Origin: Nitrospira sp. ST-bin4
GTDB lineage: Bacteria; Nitrospirota; Nitrospiria; Nitrospirales; Nitrospiraceae
NCBI GenBank assembly: GCA_002083565.1
Contig: MSXM01000008.1
Coordinates: forward strand, 1-24,342
DNA length: 24,342 nucleotides
Direction of reading: 5' to 3'
The notes under the pieces are model-generated. The model did no database searches. It was not told the DNA's origin and saw only the letters and a program-made list of their open reading frames with translations. Positions 15,801 to 23,035 of this stretch are shown one piece after another (position 1 is the stretch's first letter; each line of letters begins with the position of its first letter). A program made the translations under genes and the position numbers.

Positions 15801-16185
15801 CCTCATTGCGTCGAAGCGTGAGGGTCGGCTCTTCAATCAACAACCGCTTGCCCACGAGTTGCTTGCGAAAGAGTGGCAACAGCCGCACGACGAGATCGAC
15901 CCGCTTGGCGGATAAGAACACCTGATCCGAATCGGGATCGTGAATCGTCACCTGGGAGAGTTCAACGCGCAGACTGGGAAGGACCACGAATTTGACACGA
16001 TACACATCGATTTTTCGCCCGAGGCTTTCCTCCAGCTGTTGCAGGACAAATTCCTTGAGATAGTCCACACCGGTCAGTTGCTTGGAAAACAACAGGAAAG
16101 CGGCAGCACAGACGACCAAGGCAAGAAGAACGAGGAGACCAAGACGAAGACGGGACACACCACCCCCTGAACCTGTATAACTCAT
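12793..16185 (-). CDS. Large AsmA-like envelope protein
   Basis: I start it at ATG 16185 (MSYTGSGGGVSRLRLG), giving 1130 residues; the TTG at 16218 would add 11 unlikely residues. One membrane helix (about residues 14-35, LGLLVLLALVVCAAAFLLF) anchors it in the inner membrane. The rest is a very long periplasmic beta-rich region typical of AsmA/TamB-type proteins, opening LKEFVLQQLEESLGRKIDVYRVKF. It ends with an AsmA C-terminal module (GNMRLSGSLRG, GKAEMLLEKGHI, AAGQYDLPTDQLDLVMAVSPFG, VKGAVENPDVTYMPVKSF). Such proteins form bridges that carry phospholipid to the outer membrane or affect its assembly, which implies a diderm cell. The AGAAG before the start is weak. The tail is rich in proline, serine and threonine. 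Confidence 0.9.
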   Translation of the reverse strand: MSYTGSGGGVSRLRLGLLVLLALVVCAAAFLLFSKQLTGVDYLKEFVLQQLEESLGRKIDVYRVKFVVLPSLRVELSQVTIHDPDSDQVFLSAKRVDLVVRLLPLFRKQLVGKRLLIEEPTLTLRRNEAGSWNLPEGLKGYENTGQHTLEAMARIFMIREVTLINGTVTVIDASRTDGVRSLPLERVDAKLLVRPNRGIAELHLSAVHPSAAGVSAVSLDGVIKHAEKPVSLIGNAPHEPAPLFQFDGRLDASNLDLRAAADFIGARPIPDRLQGLVNLQGVVRVMPGVAGYDLVLSDLSARLNEMALTGKANLAGLMTVQPTFAITLSSSLVSLAQLLNTVPTAWIDPQMSAWLADRQVDGKVQVMNATLTGTASAEAALSVTGEFRIQEARGLIGRDRVAASDLAAVVFVEPGRMRITGVTGSYGTIRLTDGKAVVSFLEAGPWLELEVTGEMTALHLVDFLAETMKVERLTQVMAGVRDVEGTARPTFRLVGALTQPGGITFAGGEITVQSVSLTHSALPERLTGLQGRFILAEGSTQLEEVTGDLGDVAVQVHGTITGGSASVFHDVSVQARGDAAHLMSLVSGGAVPPGSFEGIIGAAVTLSGSTAAPHLRGTVVFDESMFILPVLGEKPIGAPATIAFEGDATKADALTVNRVELILPSIRIPAKGSMRLGDPFSIDASVTTGALSLSRVPEWISKSGFEAGNIEVSLDVKGKGKDWQAWRITGWMALTNGLMAGGAEGPIQDLYARVKLVRNGAEIKRLSFKIHDSDVALEATVKNWTAKPVITGKIESNQLDLDLLIPKGDRSVVREFLEDLAATSRVTMAAAIARGHYKHMKFGGLSARVNIQDGVLDVDRISGESAHGQVAGRLVAQLSRKTPVEMDVSFRATGLPVNDLLQFTDGHVTGVTGNMRLSGSLRGHGRNPHGVYPSLNGKAEMLLEKGHILKSSERAVWKIIRLLNLPVVLQGKMDLEREGLPYNKISGTVVIQNGVFQTDNMIMDSPILKLTAAGQYDLPTDQLDLVMAVSPFGSYSQFIKTIPLFGRILAGERKGLATAIFSVKGAVENPDVTYMPVKSFASGLSGLAQLAVDVLTNTLTLPIDLATSDEEGKTPAPDVALPSESSPPTP

Positions 16186-16523
16186 GAACACTTCTGCCGC
16201 AATCGCCCGCCTATACAAGTCGGGACACAGCCGAGCCGCCGCGCGGGGGAACGGAGTGACGAGTTTCTTGTTTCAGGTTTCGAGTTGTCAGAACATTCGT
16301 TCGGCAAACTCGCAACCAGAAACTCGAAACATGTTTCATAGAACATGTTTACAACGAACCGTCACACACGATGCGGCCGGTATCACACGCGAATATTCGG
16401 CATCTTACCGGAAGCACGGGGTGAAATCTAGAAACTCTGCGTTCTACAAGGGTTTTCTCGGATAAAGCCCTTCGTCCAGACGCATCAGTTGACAGTGCCT
16501 CCGTTCTGGACTACACCTTTTCC
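16186..16523. other. Gene-free stretch with GTTTC/GAAAC repeats
   Basis: The divergent space between the AsmA-like gene and pgm shows no convincing gene. GTTTCGAGTT (16277-16286) is inverted at 16321-16330, and the flanks repeat GAGTTTCT-GTT in both orientations. GAAACATGTTTC (16326-16337) is a perfect 12-bp palindrome, echoed by GAACATGTTT at 16341-16350. The cluster may be a dispersed intergenic repeat or a pair of operator sites. I could not place promoters for either flanking gene with confidence. Confidence 0.55.
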
Positions 16524-18173
16524 ATGGCCACACATCCCTTGGCAGGACAACCGGCGCCGGCTTCCAGTCTCATCGATCCGCACACACTGCTGACTGCCTA
16601 TCTGGCAGAGAAACCGGACCCGGCCATTCGTGCCCAACGAGTCTCGTTCGGCACATCCGGGCATCGCGGCTCGTCCCTGAAGCGAAGTTTCAATGAGCAA
16701 CATATTCTCGCCGTTACCCAGGCGATCTGCGACTACCGCCTCGGGCAGGCGACTACCGGGCCACTGTATCTCGGCATCGACACCCATGCCCTGTCGCAAC
16801 CGGCCTGCGACTCGGCCCTGGAAGTCCTGGCCGCCAACGGCGTGGACGTGATGATCGATCGGGACGGCGGCTACACGCCGACACCGGTCATCTCACATGC
16901 CATCCTCACCTATAACCGTGGCCGAACATCGGGCCTGGCCGACGGCATCGTCATTACCCCATCCCACAATCCACCGGAAGACGGCGGCATCAAATACAAC
17001 CCGCCCCAGGGTGGACCGGCCGATACCCAGGTCACCAAGTGGATTGAAGACCGTGCCAACGCGCTCCTGACCGCCGGCCTCCAAGGCGTCAAGCGGCTGC
17101 CTCTCGATCAAGCCAGGCGCGCCCCGACCACGCATCGGCATAACTATATCGACGCCTACGTCAGCGATCTTGGCAACGTGATTGATATGGAAGCGATTAA
17201 GACGGCCCAGCTACGGCTCGGGATCGACCCCCTCGGTGGTTCCGGGATCGCCTACTGGGAACCGATTGCTGAACGCTACGGGTTGAACATTGAGGTCGTG
17301 AATCCGACTGTCGATCCCACCTTTCGCTTCATGCCGTTGGATTGGGACGGGAAGATCCGAATGGACTGTTCCTCTCCCTTTGCCATGGCGAACCTGATCT
17401 CGCTCAAAGACCGGTTTGACGTGGCCTTCGGCAACGACGCCGATAATGACCGGCACGGTATCGTCACGTCCTCCGCCGGATTGATGAACCCGAATCACTA
17501 CCTCGCCGTCTCGATCTTCTATCTGTTTTCCCATCGCCATGGATGGAGCCCCGCCGCCGGTATCGGCAAGACGCTGGTCAGCAGCAGCCTCATCGATCGC
17601 GTTGCCGCAAAACTCAAGCGGAAATTGGTCGAAGTTCCAGTGGGCTTCAAATGGTTCGTCAGCGGCTTGCTGGACGGCTCCCTCGGTTTCGGCGGAGAAG
17701 AAAGCGCTGGCGCGTCGTTTTTGCGGCGGGACGGCACCGTCTGGTCCACCGACAAGGACGGCATCATCATGAATCTGCTGGCCGCAGAGATGATGGCCAG
17801 GACCGGCAAGGATCCGGCGCAGCTCTATCGCGACCTGACGAAGGAATTGGGCGAGCCGGTCTATGAACGCATCGACGCACCGGCCACCACGGAGCAGAAA
17901 ACCATTCTATCGAAGCTCTCTCCCGACCAGGTGAAGGCCACCGAATTGGCCGGCGACAGGATTGTCGCAATGCTGACGACCGCACCGGGCAACGGCGCGG
18001 CGGTTGGAGGACTCAAGGTGGTGACTGACCAGGGCTGGTTCGCCGCCAGACCGTCTGGGACCGAGGATGTGTACAAGCTCTACGCAGAAAGCTTCCGGGG
18101 GAAGGACCATCTCACGAAGATTCAGGCAGAGGCGCAGGACATTGTTGCAAAGGCCTTGGCAGCACACTCGTAA
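16524..18173 (+). CDS. pgm: Phosphoglucomutase, alpha-D-glucose specific
   Basis: The enzyme interconverts glucose 1-phosphate and glucose 6-phosphate and feeds glycogen, trehalose and envelope sugar synthesis. At 549 residues it matches the E. coli Pgm length (about 546). FGTSGHRGSS at about 42-51 is the N-terminal signature. TPSHNPPEDGG contains the phosphorylated Ser147. DADNDRHG (about residues 305-312) binds magnesium, GGEESAG is the sugar-binding loop, and ARPSGTEDVYKLY is the phosphate-binding loop. All catalytic features are intact. The ATG at 16524 lacks a strong ribosome binding site but gives the family N-terminus. A small membrane protein gene follows 39 bases later. Confidence 0.96.
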   Translation: MATHPLAGQPAPASSLIDPHTLLTAYLAEKPDPAIRAQRVSFGTSGHRGSSLKRSFNEQHILAVTQAICDYRLGQATTGPLYLGIDTHALSQPACDSALEVLAANGVDVMIDRDGGYTPTPVISHAILTYNRGRTSGLADGIVITPSHNPPEDGGIKYNPPQGGPADTQVTKWIEDRANALLTAGLQGVKRLPLDQARRAPTTHRHNYIDAYVSDLGNVIDMEAIKTAQLRLGIDPLGGSGIAYWEPIAERYGLNIEVVNPTVDPTFRFMPLDWDGKIRMDCSSPFAMANLISLKDRFDVAFGNDADNDRHGIVTSSAGLMNPNHYLAVSIFYLFSHRHGWSPAAGIGKTLVSSSLIDRVAAKLKRKLVEVPVGFKWFVSGLLDGSLGFGGEESAGASFLRRDGTVWSTDKDGIIMNLLAAEMMARTGKDPAQLYRDLTKELGEPVYERIDAPATTEQKTILSKLSPDQVKATELAGDRIVAMLTTAPGNGAAVGGLKVVTDQGWFAARPSGTEDVYKLYAESFRGKDHLTKIQAEAQDIVAKALAAHS

Positions 18174-18212
18174 CGACACCCGCTACCATGTTCGGCGCGC
18201 ATAATTGCATGC

Positions 18213-18428
18213 ATGTTTGAGATCGGCAGCACAGCAGTCCTGATCTGGGGACTCATCTTTGGGTCTCTCGGCGCGGGATTCGCGATCTATGGAAAACGGC
18301 AAGAGGCGATCGTCCCGCTCTGCGTAGGGATTGCCCTCTGTATCGTCCCCTATTTCATTGCCAACGTCTATGTGCTTGTCGCCGTCGGTTGTGTCTTAGC
18401 CGCTATTCCGTATTTCGTGCGCTGGTGA
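18213..18428 (+). CDS. Small two- or three-helix membrane protein
   Basis: The 71-residue protein reads MFEIGSTAVLIWGLIFGSLGAGFAIYGKRQEAIVPLCVGIALCIVPYFIANVYVLVAVGCVLAAIPYFVRW. It has hydrophobic helices at about residues 6-26, 33-50 and 52-68, and a short basic YGKRQ turn between the first two. I recall near-identical small proteins in many proteobacteria labelled, without evidence, as amino acid transport proteins; the function is unknown. No ribosome binding site is visible. The ATG lies 39 bases after pgm, so co-transcription is possible. Confidence 0.72.
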   Translation: MFEIGSTAVLIWGLIFGSLGAGFAIYGKRQEAIVPLCVGIALCIVPYFIANVYVLVAVGCVLAAIPYFVRW

Positions 18429-18456
18429 CGCGACGTGAACGAACGAGGGAATGACG

Positions 18457-19236
18457 TCATTGTGCGGGATGATTGTTGGCCAGAAGGACCGGTTGCATCG
18501 CCAGACCTTTGCGGACACCAGACCATAGTACGGTGGGCGCTGTTAACGCCTCATAGGCCTGTCTGACCGAACCAACTGTAAAGACCTGCGTCGCATCCGG
18601 GGCTCCCTCCTTGCTGGTATCCACTGACGGCACAAGGACCATCTGAAGACCGGCCTGCCGGGCTGCCGATACTTTTAATCCGACCCCACCGACCGGCCCG
18701 ATATGACCGTCTGAGGTGATCGTACCGGTGATCACACGATTCCGGGGAATCGATTCCCCCTTCGCCATGGCGGCGACTGCGAGGCCGACCATAGCCGAAA
18801 GACTGGGACCATCAATGATGAGGCCCGGTTCGAGTGCCCCCAGTCCCACACTCCAGGAGTCACTGGAGAGGCCGAGCGCCCGCGCTGTGTTCACAATGGC
18901 CTGTTTCGCAGCGGTTTGCGTCATCATCGAAAACCGGCCCGGCCCAACCGTAAAATGAACTTCGAGCCCCTCGGCGTCCTTCCGCGTCGTAAAGACCACC
19001 ATGACATAGATGACCTTCCCGCTATACGTGACCTTTCCCGTGGGAGCCTCCTCCATCAGAACACACAAGAGCGGGATATACTGTTCGCGCGGATCGGCAT
19101 CAGGGCCGGATGCATTCGCAACGCCCGCCAGGCACAACACACCCAGCAGCAGAACCACGCACGCTATCGATACAGAATCAATCCCATAGCGAGAACATCG
19201 GCGGACTCGGCTCCAACTGATTGCCCGACTGTTCAT
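18457..19236 (-). CDS. Exported or membrane-anchored Lon-type (S16) protease domain
   Basis: ATG 19236, seven bases after GGGGAG, gives 259 residues; the open frame to 19443 is not protein-like. A basic N-terminus (RVRRCSRYG) and a hydrophobic stretch (about residues 21-42, ending ANASG) form a signal peptide or anchor. The remainder is a Lon proteolytic domain without AAA+ ATPase or PDZ. DGPSLSAMVGLAVAAM carries the catalytic Ser145, and GPVGGVGLKVSAARQAG carries Lys188. Their spacing of 43 residues equals that of E. coli Lon (Ser679, Lys722). TGTITSDGHIGPVGG is the matching Lon strand-loop. An ATP-independent periplasmic peptidase is inferred; the substrate is unknown. Confidence 0.85.
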   Translation of the reverse strand: MNSRAISWSRVRRCSRYGIDSVSIACVVLLLGVLCLAGVANASGPDADPREQYIPLLCVLMEEAPTGKVTYSGKVIYVMVVFTTRKDAEGLEVHFTVGPGRFSMMTQTAAKQAIVNTARALGLSSDSWSVGLGALEPGLIIDGPSLSAMVGLAVAAMAKGESIPRNRVITGTITSDGHIGPVGGVGLKVSAARQAGLQMVLVPSVDTSKEGAPDATQVFTVGSVRQAYEALTAPTVLWSGVRKGLAMQPVLLANNHPAQ

Positions 19237-19585
19237 GACTCGCTCCCCTTGATACCGGTTGCCTACCTTTATCGGCAGACTTGTCTTCCGGCATAAGGGG
19301 CAGTCTGATCGTGACCTCAGCGGGAGACACAGCTGAATGGCTGAATCTGTTTGACGGGCGCAGCAGGAAAGAGTGGAGACGAGAGAAACTAAGCGAGAGT
19401 ACGAGCGAACTGGACGGGTGGCATCGTTAGGAACGACCGCCAAACCGTCTCAACAGATCATACGTCGAGGTCGTGCAGAACACAGAAGCGACCGGACTCC
19501 TTTTCATCGACAGTGCGCGAGAAGAAACACTTGATCTCCTTACCCTAGTCGCCAACGCCCGCCTACGGCTGAAGCCTTCATTCCC
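19237..19585. other. Gene-free stretch upstream of the Lon-like gene
   Basis: No convincing gene is visible. A plus-strand frame from a GTG near 19472 encodes about 50 residues (including LLFIDSAREETLDLLTLVA) but lacks a ribosome binding site and known family. A CAGACT/AGTCTG inverted repeat lies near the expected Lon-like promoter. Otherwise I see nothing in it. Confidence 0.5.
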
Positions 19586-19882
19586 TTACCCGCCAACCCT
19601 CATTCTCCAATATCCTGGACGACGGTGTTGATGCGCAACAGCCTCAATCCGTAGAACATCGGCCGTGACGCTGTAATAGAGCGTAAACGGAAAGCGAGTC
19701 AGAATAATCTTTCGAAGATTCGGATTAGCGGGAAGCCCAATCCCAGGTTGGTCAAGCAGGAGATCTGTCGCGCGCCGAATTTCAGACTCAAAGCGCTCGC
19801 CTAACCCCGGCACCTGAGTTTCATAATAGACGGCGGCTTCGATGAGTTCCAATTCCGCTTCCGGATGGAACTCCAGCCTCAT
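19586..19882 (-). CDS. ParE/RelE-family toxin
   Basis: The 98-residue basic protein has the ParE-like fold pattern: MRLEFHPEAELELIEAAVYYE, then GLGERFESEIRRATDLLLDQPGIG, then LRKIILTRFPFTLYYSVTADVLRIEAVAHQHRRPGYW. These correspond to the helical hairpin, the sheet, and the conserved RxxPGYW end. Members either poison DNA gyrase (ParE) or cut mRNA on the ribosome (RelE); the motif set is closer to ParE. Its ATG overlaps the antitoxin TGA (ATGA), so toxin translation depends on antitoxin translation. Confidence 0.9.
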   Translation of the reverse strand: MRLEFHPEAELELIEAAVYYETQVPGLGERFESEIRRATDLLLDQPGIGLPANPNLRKIILTRFPFTLYYSVTADVLRIEAVAHQHRRPGYWRMRVGG

Positions 19883-20112
19883 TTCTTCAGGCGGGAGCGA
19901 AGATTCTGAAAGACACGTTCGGCGGGAATCGGTTTCACTGTCCCCTCTTCAATCTCGCGGTATCGACGCTGCGCCTCTTCTAACCACATCCGTTCGACAT
20001 CGACATCGGCAGGGCCATCAAGTTCGCCGATCAGTGAACGCAACAGCTCTGTCTTGTCTGCAGGACTCAGCGTTCGAATTTTCGCTTCAATCTCCTCGAC
20101 GTGAGATGACAT
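19879..20112 (-). CDS. Antitoxin of the ParE-type pair
   Basis: The 77-residue acidic partner (MSSHVEEIEAKIRTLSPADKTELLRSLIGELDG) belongs to the TIGR02574-like addiction-module antitoxins. An N-terminal helical part with LSPADKTELLRSL is followed by the variable tail WLEEAQRRYREIEEGTVKPIPAERVFQNLRSRL that should wrap the toxin. GGAGG five bases before ATG 20112 sets the start. The promoter upstream holds a palindrome in its spacer, consistent with self-repression by the toxin-antitoxin complex. Confidence 0.88.
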   Translation of the reverse strand: MSSHVEEIEAKIRTLSPADKTELLRSLIGELDGPADVDVERMWLEEAQRRYREIEEGTVKPIPAERVFQNLRSRLKK

Positions 20113-20154
20113 GCGTACCTCCGCGAAACCTGGGCATGCTCGAAACTGTCACTA

Positions 20155-20183
20155 ACTCTAGCCACAGGTCTGTGGGTTGTCAA
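20155..20183 (-). promoter_or_regulatory. Toxin-antitoxin promoter with operator palindrome in the spacer
   Basis: On the minus strand TTGACA (20183-20178), a 17-base spacer and TAGAGT (20160-20155) form a good promoter. The spacer contains CCACAG-AC-CTGTGG (20175-20162 on this strand), a perfect 6+2+6 palindrome lying between the two boxes. Binding there would block transcription. Confidence 0.75.
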
Positions 20184-20260
20184 TGTTCCCTGCGCGCTGT
20201 GCAATCCTGAGCCACAATCTTGCCGATATGACAATTACCGTCTGCGCACAGACGTGACAC

Positions 20261-20938
20261 TCAGTTCGAACGAGGTGAGATCGCAATCTGGCGGAAGACT
20301 TCCGCATAGGCGCCGGCCGGGGCGCTGGCCTTGGGATCGGCGAACACGGCGCGCCAGCGGTTCAATCCCAGCACGCCTTCTCCATAGGGGATCGTCGCCA
20401 CCTGGCTGCGGTGCTCGGCAATCGCCAGCATCTTTTTCGCCACAGAGCCGTCGATATATTCCAGCCGGTTCCAGGTCGCAAGCGGCCCCCAGATTTCATA
20501 GGCCCAGAGGCCGGGGGTCGGGACCATGCCCGATTCAAGCACGCATTCCCTCGCCAACTTACCGGCCAGCCGATGCGCCGGATGCCGGTCGAGTTCCTCA
20601 TCCAGTGTATAGACCTCCGCCGGCTGCACACGGGTGAGCATCTCAACCAGTTGCTGTTTTACAACGCGAACATCGATCTCCTCCACAGCGTCCGGTTGGT
20701 CGAGAAAGACGACCTCCTTCACACCCAACACTTTGGCGGCACGGAGCGCCTCTTCCCGTCTTGTCTCCGCCATCCGCTGTTCGGTCCAGCCAAATGGATT
20801 CGACGCCCGGCCTCCGTTCGTGATGACGACTGAGGTAATCGTTTTCTGAGACTCGACCAGCTTGGCTACGGTGCCACCCATCCCGATTTCCATATCATCC
20901 GGGTGGGCACTGACGATGACGACATTGTGCTTCATCAT
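20261..20938 (-). CDS. PIG-L family deacetylase
   Basis: The 225-residue protein is a zinc-dependent deacetylase of GlcNAc-type substrates. HPDD (residues 12-15) and the HPAH motif (119-122) supply the zinc ligands His12, Asp15 and His122. The fold opens MMKHNVVIVSAHPDDMEIGMGG. BshB1 of bacillithiol synthesis and MshB of mycothiol synthesis are close family types, and the sequence layout (ETRREEALRAAKVLGV, TLDEELDRHPAHR) fits BshB1. No BshA or BshC is in the window, so the substrate remains open. It starts 6 bases after the lipA stop and is the last gene of the Mrp-to-LipA run. Confidence 0.88.
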   Translation of the reverse strand: MMKHNVVIVSAHPDDMEIGMGGTVAKLVESQKTITSVVITNGGRASNPFGWTEQRMAETRREEALRAAKVLGVKEVVFLDQPDAVEEIDVRVVKQQLVEMLTRVQPAEVYTLDEELDRHPAHRLAGKLARECVLESGMVPTPGLWAYEIWGPLATWNRLEYIDGSVAKKMLAIAEHRSQVATIPYGEGVLGLNRWRAVFADPKASAPAGAYAEVFRQIAISPRSN

Positions 20939-20944
20939 CCTGCT

Positions 20945-21844
20945 CTACGGTTCAGAACCGACCTGCTGTTCAGCGTGATAGGAGCTGCGGACCAACGGAC
21001 CTGATTCGACATGGGTAAAGCCCATCATGAAGCCTTCATCTTTGAGCGTCGCAAACTCAACCGGATCGTAGAATCGCGCGACGGGCAGATGCTCCCTTGT
21101 CGGCTGAAGATACTGACCGATCGTGATGATATCGCACTTGACGGTGCGCAAGTCGCGCATGACTTCCCGCACTTCATCCAGCGTCTCTCCCATGCCCAGA
21201 ATCAATCCTGATTTAGTCGTCATACCGCATCGCTTGGCCTGACCGAGCAATGCGATCGACCGTTGATACTTTCCCTGCGGCCTGATCGACGGGAACAGCC
21301 GCCGGACGGTTTCGATGTTGTGATTGAGTATCTCAGGTTTCTCCGCGCACACCATCGCCAGCGCGTCCTCGCTGCCTTCAAAATCAGGTATCAAGACTTC
21401 AATCGTGCAGTTTGGACTGAGCCGTCTTGTCTGCCGGATCGTCTCGGCAAAGACGGCCGCCCCGCCGTCGGCCAGCTCATCCCGATTCACCGACGTGATG
21501 ACGGCATGGCGCAACCCCAGGGCCTGTACGGCCTCTGCCACACGCCGGGGCTCCTCATGATCCACCGCGAGCGGGCGGCCCGTTTCCACCGAGCAATAAT
21601 GGCACCGTCTGGTGCAGATATCGCCCAGGATCAAAAACGTGGCGGTACGGGCATTCCAACATTCCCAGCGATTCGGACAACGCGCTTCTTCGCAGATGGT
21701 ATGCAGATTGAGTCGTTCCATCGTCTGTTTGATATCCAGATAGTCCGGACCGGTCTTGGCCTCAACTTTGAACCAGGATGGGAGGCGCGGACGGCCGATG
21801 GGAGATGAAGAGGGTCGAAGATGATCAAGAGGGATAAAGCTCAT
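20945..21844 (-). CDS. lipA: Lipoyl synthase
   Basis: This radical SAM enzyme inserts two sulfurs into octanoyl groups on lipoyl-dependent proteins. It has 299 residues, a normal length. The auxiliary cluster motif C-x4-C-x5-C is Cys51, Cys56 and Cys62 (CEEARCPNRWEC), and the radical SAM motif C-x3-C-x2-C is Cys77, Cys81 and Cys84 (CTRRCHYC). The C-terminal RSSYHAEQ supplies the serine ligand of the auxiliary cluster. TSVNRDELADGGA and LKSGLILGMGE-type segments are typical. The ATG overlaps the stop of the preceding unknown gene (ATGA). The octanoyltransferase gene lipB is not beside it in this window. Confidence 0.97.
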   Translation of the reverse strand: MSFIPLDHLRPSSSPIGRPRLPSWFKVEAKTGPDYLDIKQTMERLNLHTICEEARCPNRWECWNARTATFLILGDICTRRCHYCSVETGRPLAVDHEEPRRVAEAVQALGLRHAVITSVNRDELADGGAAVFAETIRQTRRLSPNCTIEVLIPDFEGSEDALAMVCAEKPEILNHNIETVRRLFPSIRPQGKYQRSIALLGQAKRCGMTTKSGLILGMGETLDEVREVMRDLRTVKCDIITIGQYLQPTREHLPVARFYDPVEFATLKDEGFMMGFTHVESGPLVRSSYHAEQQVGSEP

Positions 21845-22215
21845 GAGGGGCTGTTCCTATGCGAACCCTGACGGCACCAGCTCAACAGCCTTGCCAAGAA
21901 GCCGGCTCGCTCCGGCTCGGCTTCCGGTGGATCAGGATACTCGACCCAGAGTTCCTGCGAGCCAAGATACAGGCCGTTGCTGAAGCTCTTCTGCGTCTTG
22001 AGTTGCCGATAGCCCCGGCTCTGCAAGAGCTGGATCATGGCCAGCAACGCGGCATCCTGAGTCGGGAACAGCTCGGTCGCGACACGGACCGCTTCATAGC
22101 GCAGCAGCCCCCGGTAGCTCTCCCCCACTCGTTCGAACTCGACCGGCCGGCTGAATCCCCTCACCCGATCGTCAAGTCCGGCCAACTGATGCTTATCACA
22201 GCCCGCTCCGCTCAT
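21841..22215 (-). CDS. Unknown 124-residue protein upstream of lipA
   Basis: I do not recognise this protein. It begins MSGAGCDKHQLAGLDDRVRG and has no signal peptide or membrane helix. The middle (FSRPVEFERVGESYRGLLRYEAVRVATELFPTQDAALLAMIQLLQSRGY) reads as beta strands followed by a helix, suggesting a small alpha/beta fold, and SFSNGLYLGSQELWVEYPDP continues with strands. The tail is Pro/Glu-rich and then basic. The frame is real: it overlaps lipA by ATGA and lies three bases after another minus-strand gene. No ribosome binding site is strong, so translation may be coupled on both sides. A role in iron-sulfur or lipoate metabolism is suggested by position alone. Confidence 0.75.
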   Translation of the reverse strand: MSGAGCDKHQLAGLDDRVRGFSRPVEFERVGESYRGLLRYEAVRVATELFPTQDAALLAMIQLLQSRGYRQLKTQKSFSNGLYLGSQELWVEYPDPPEAEPERAGFLARLLSWCRQGSHRNSPS

Positions 22216-22218
22216 ACG

Positions 22219-22584
22219 TCATGCCAGCGCGCGAAACACCGCCACAAGATCGCTCAACGCGATGGTCTTATTGCGGAGCACGGCTCGCTCCGCCTGAATG
22301 GCATCGCGTAACGTATTGTCTGCCGAACCCGACTTCATACAGGAGGCGCCTAGCGCCAGAATACGCTCGCACTCGTCAGTGAGTTTCTTCTTCACGACAG
22401 GATTCACGGCAAGAATGTCCATGAGCTGGCGCCTGGTGTCGGCAAGATGCGCTTGCAATTCCTCCTCCGGATAACCAGCGCGGACGGCTTCATCGGAACA
22501 GCGATCGAGATACTGGGTTAAAAACACGTAGAGGCGCACAAGCGCAGCAGCTAAGTCGATCTGATCTTTGGTGGTTGTCGCCAT
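22219..22584 (-). CDS. Unknown helical 121-residue protein
   Basis: I do not recognise this protein. ATG 22584 follows GAGG by seven bases and is preferred to the ATG at 22602. The sequence (MATTTKDQIDLAAALVRLYVFL start) appears all helical, with long amphipathic segments: DLAAALVRLYVFLTQYLDRC, EEELQAHLADTRRQLMDILA and AVLRNKTIALSDLVAVFRAL. It has three cysteines (Cys29, Cys72 and Cys83) but no CxxC. No export signal is visible. It sits three bases before the next unknown gene and 122 bases after the Rieske gene on the same strand. The intergenic part contains an imperfect hairpin (22617-22628 with 22660-22671). Confidence 0.75.
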   Translation of the reverse strand: MATTTKDQIDLAAALVRLYVFLTQYLDRCSDEAVRAGYPEEELQAHLADTRRQLMDILAVNPVVKKKLTDECERILALGASCMKSGSADNTLRDAIQAERAVLRNKTIALSDLVAVFRALA

Positions 22585-22616
22585 GAAGGGCCTCGCTCTC
22601 ATGAAGCAGCATTGTT

Positions 22617-22671
22617 GTCTGTCTCGTTGTCGCCCGGTCTCTCTGGTCTATCTGGCATGAACAAGACAGAC
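22617..22671. repeat. Imperfect long-range hairpin in the Rieske-unknown gene gap
   Basis: GTCTGTCTCGTT (22617-22628) pairs with AACAAGACAGAC (22660-22671) with one mismatch, across a 31-base loop that is itself rich in GTCT. There is no T-run on either strand, so it is not an obvious terminator. It could be a processing or attenuation site in the shared message. Confidence 0.35.
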
Positions 22672-22706
22672 GAAACAGCCCAGATAGACTTGCGACGCAT
22701 CACGAT

Positions 22707-23012
22707 CTACAGCAGCGCTTTCACATCGCCGCCCTCGACCTTCACCTGATAGACCTGAACTTTGCCCGACGGATTGTTCACGCAGGCGCCGGTCGCCACA
22801 TTGAATTGCCATCCATGCCAAGGACAAGTCACCACGCTCCCCTCGACTTCTCCTTCCCCGAGCGGCCCGCCGCGATGGAGACAGGTATTGTCGACCACGT
22901 GAAAGGCGCCGTCTACATTGAAGACAGCCACGGTCTTGCCGTTGACTTCGGCAACGATCCCGTGGCCCGGTTGCACATCGGCTGTTCCCGTCACCCGCAC
23001 AAACTCCGCCAT
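22707..23012 (-). CDS. Rieske-type [2Fe-2S] ferredoxin
   Basis: The 101-residue soluble protein carries the two Rieske boxes: CLH (Cys44, His46) and CPWH (Cys63, His66), the four ligands of a [2Fe-2S] cluster. It opens MAEFVRVTGTADVQPGHG with no signal peptide or membrane anchor, so it is a cytoplasmic ferredoxin-like Rieske protein and not the bc1-type subunit. NirD-like or dioxygenase-ferredoxin partners are known for this type. GGAGG seven bases before ATG 23012 and the 23-base gap to mrp indicate an operon. Confidence 0.95.
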   Translation of the reverse strand: MAEFVRVTGTADVQPGHGIVAEVNGKTVAVFNVDGAFHVVDNTCLHRGGPLGEGEVEGSVVTCPWHGWQFNVATGACVNNPSGKVQVYQVKVEGGDVKALL

Positions 23013-23035
23013 GACCGTCCTCCCCCTCGCGTCAA

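Noticed and set aside
19472..19627. Short plus-strand frame containing LLFIDSAREETLDLLTLVA
   Set aside because: About 50 codons, no ribosome binding site, no known family, and it runs into the 3-prime end of the toxin gene on the other strand.
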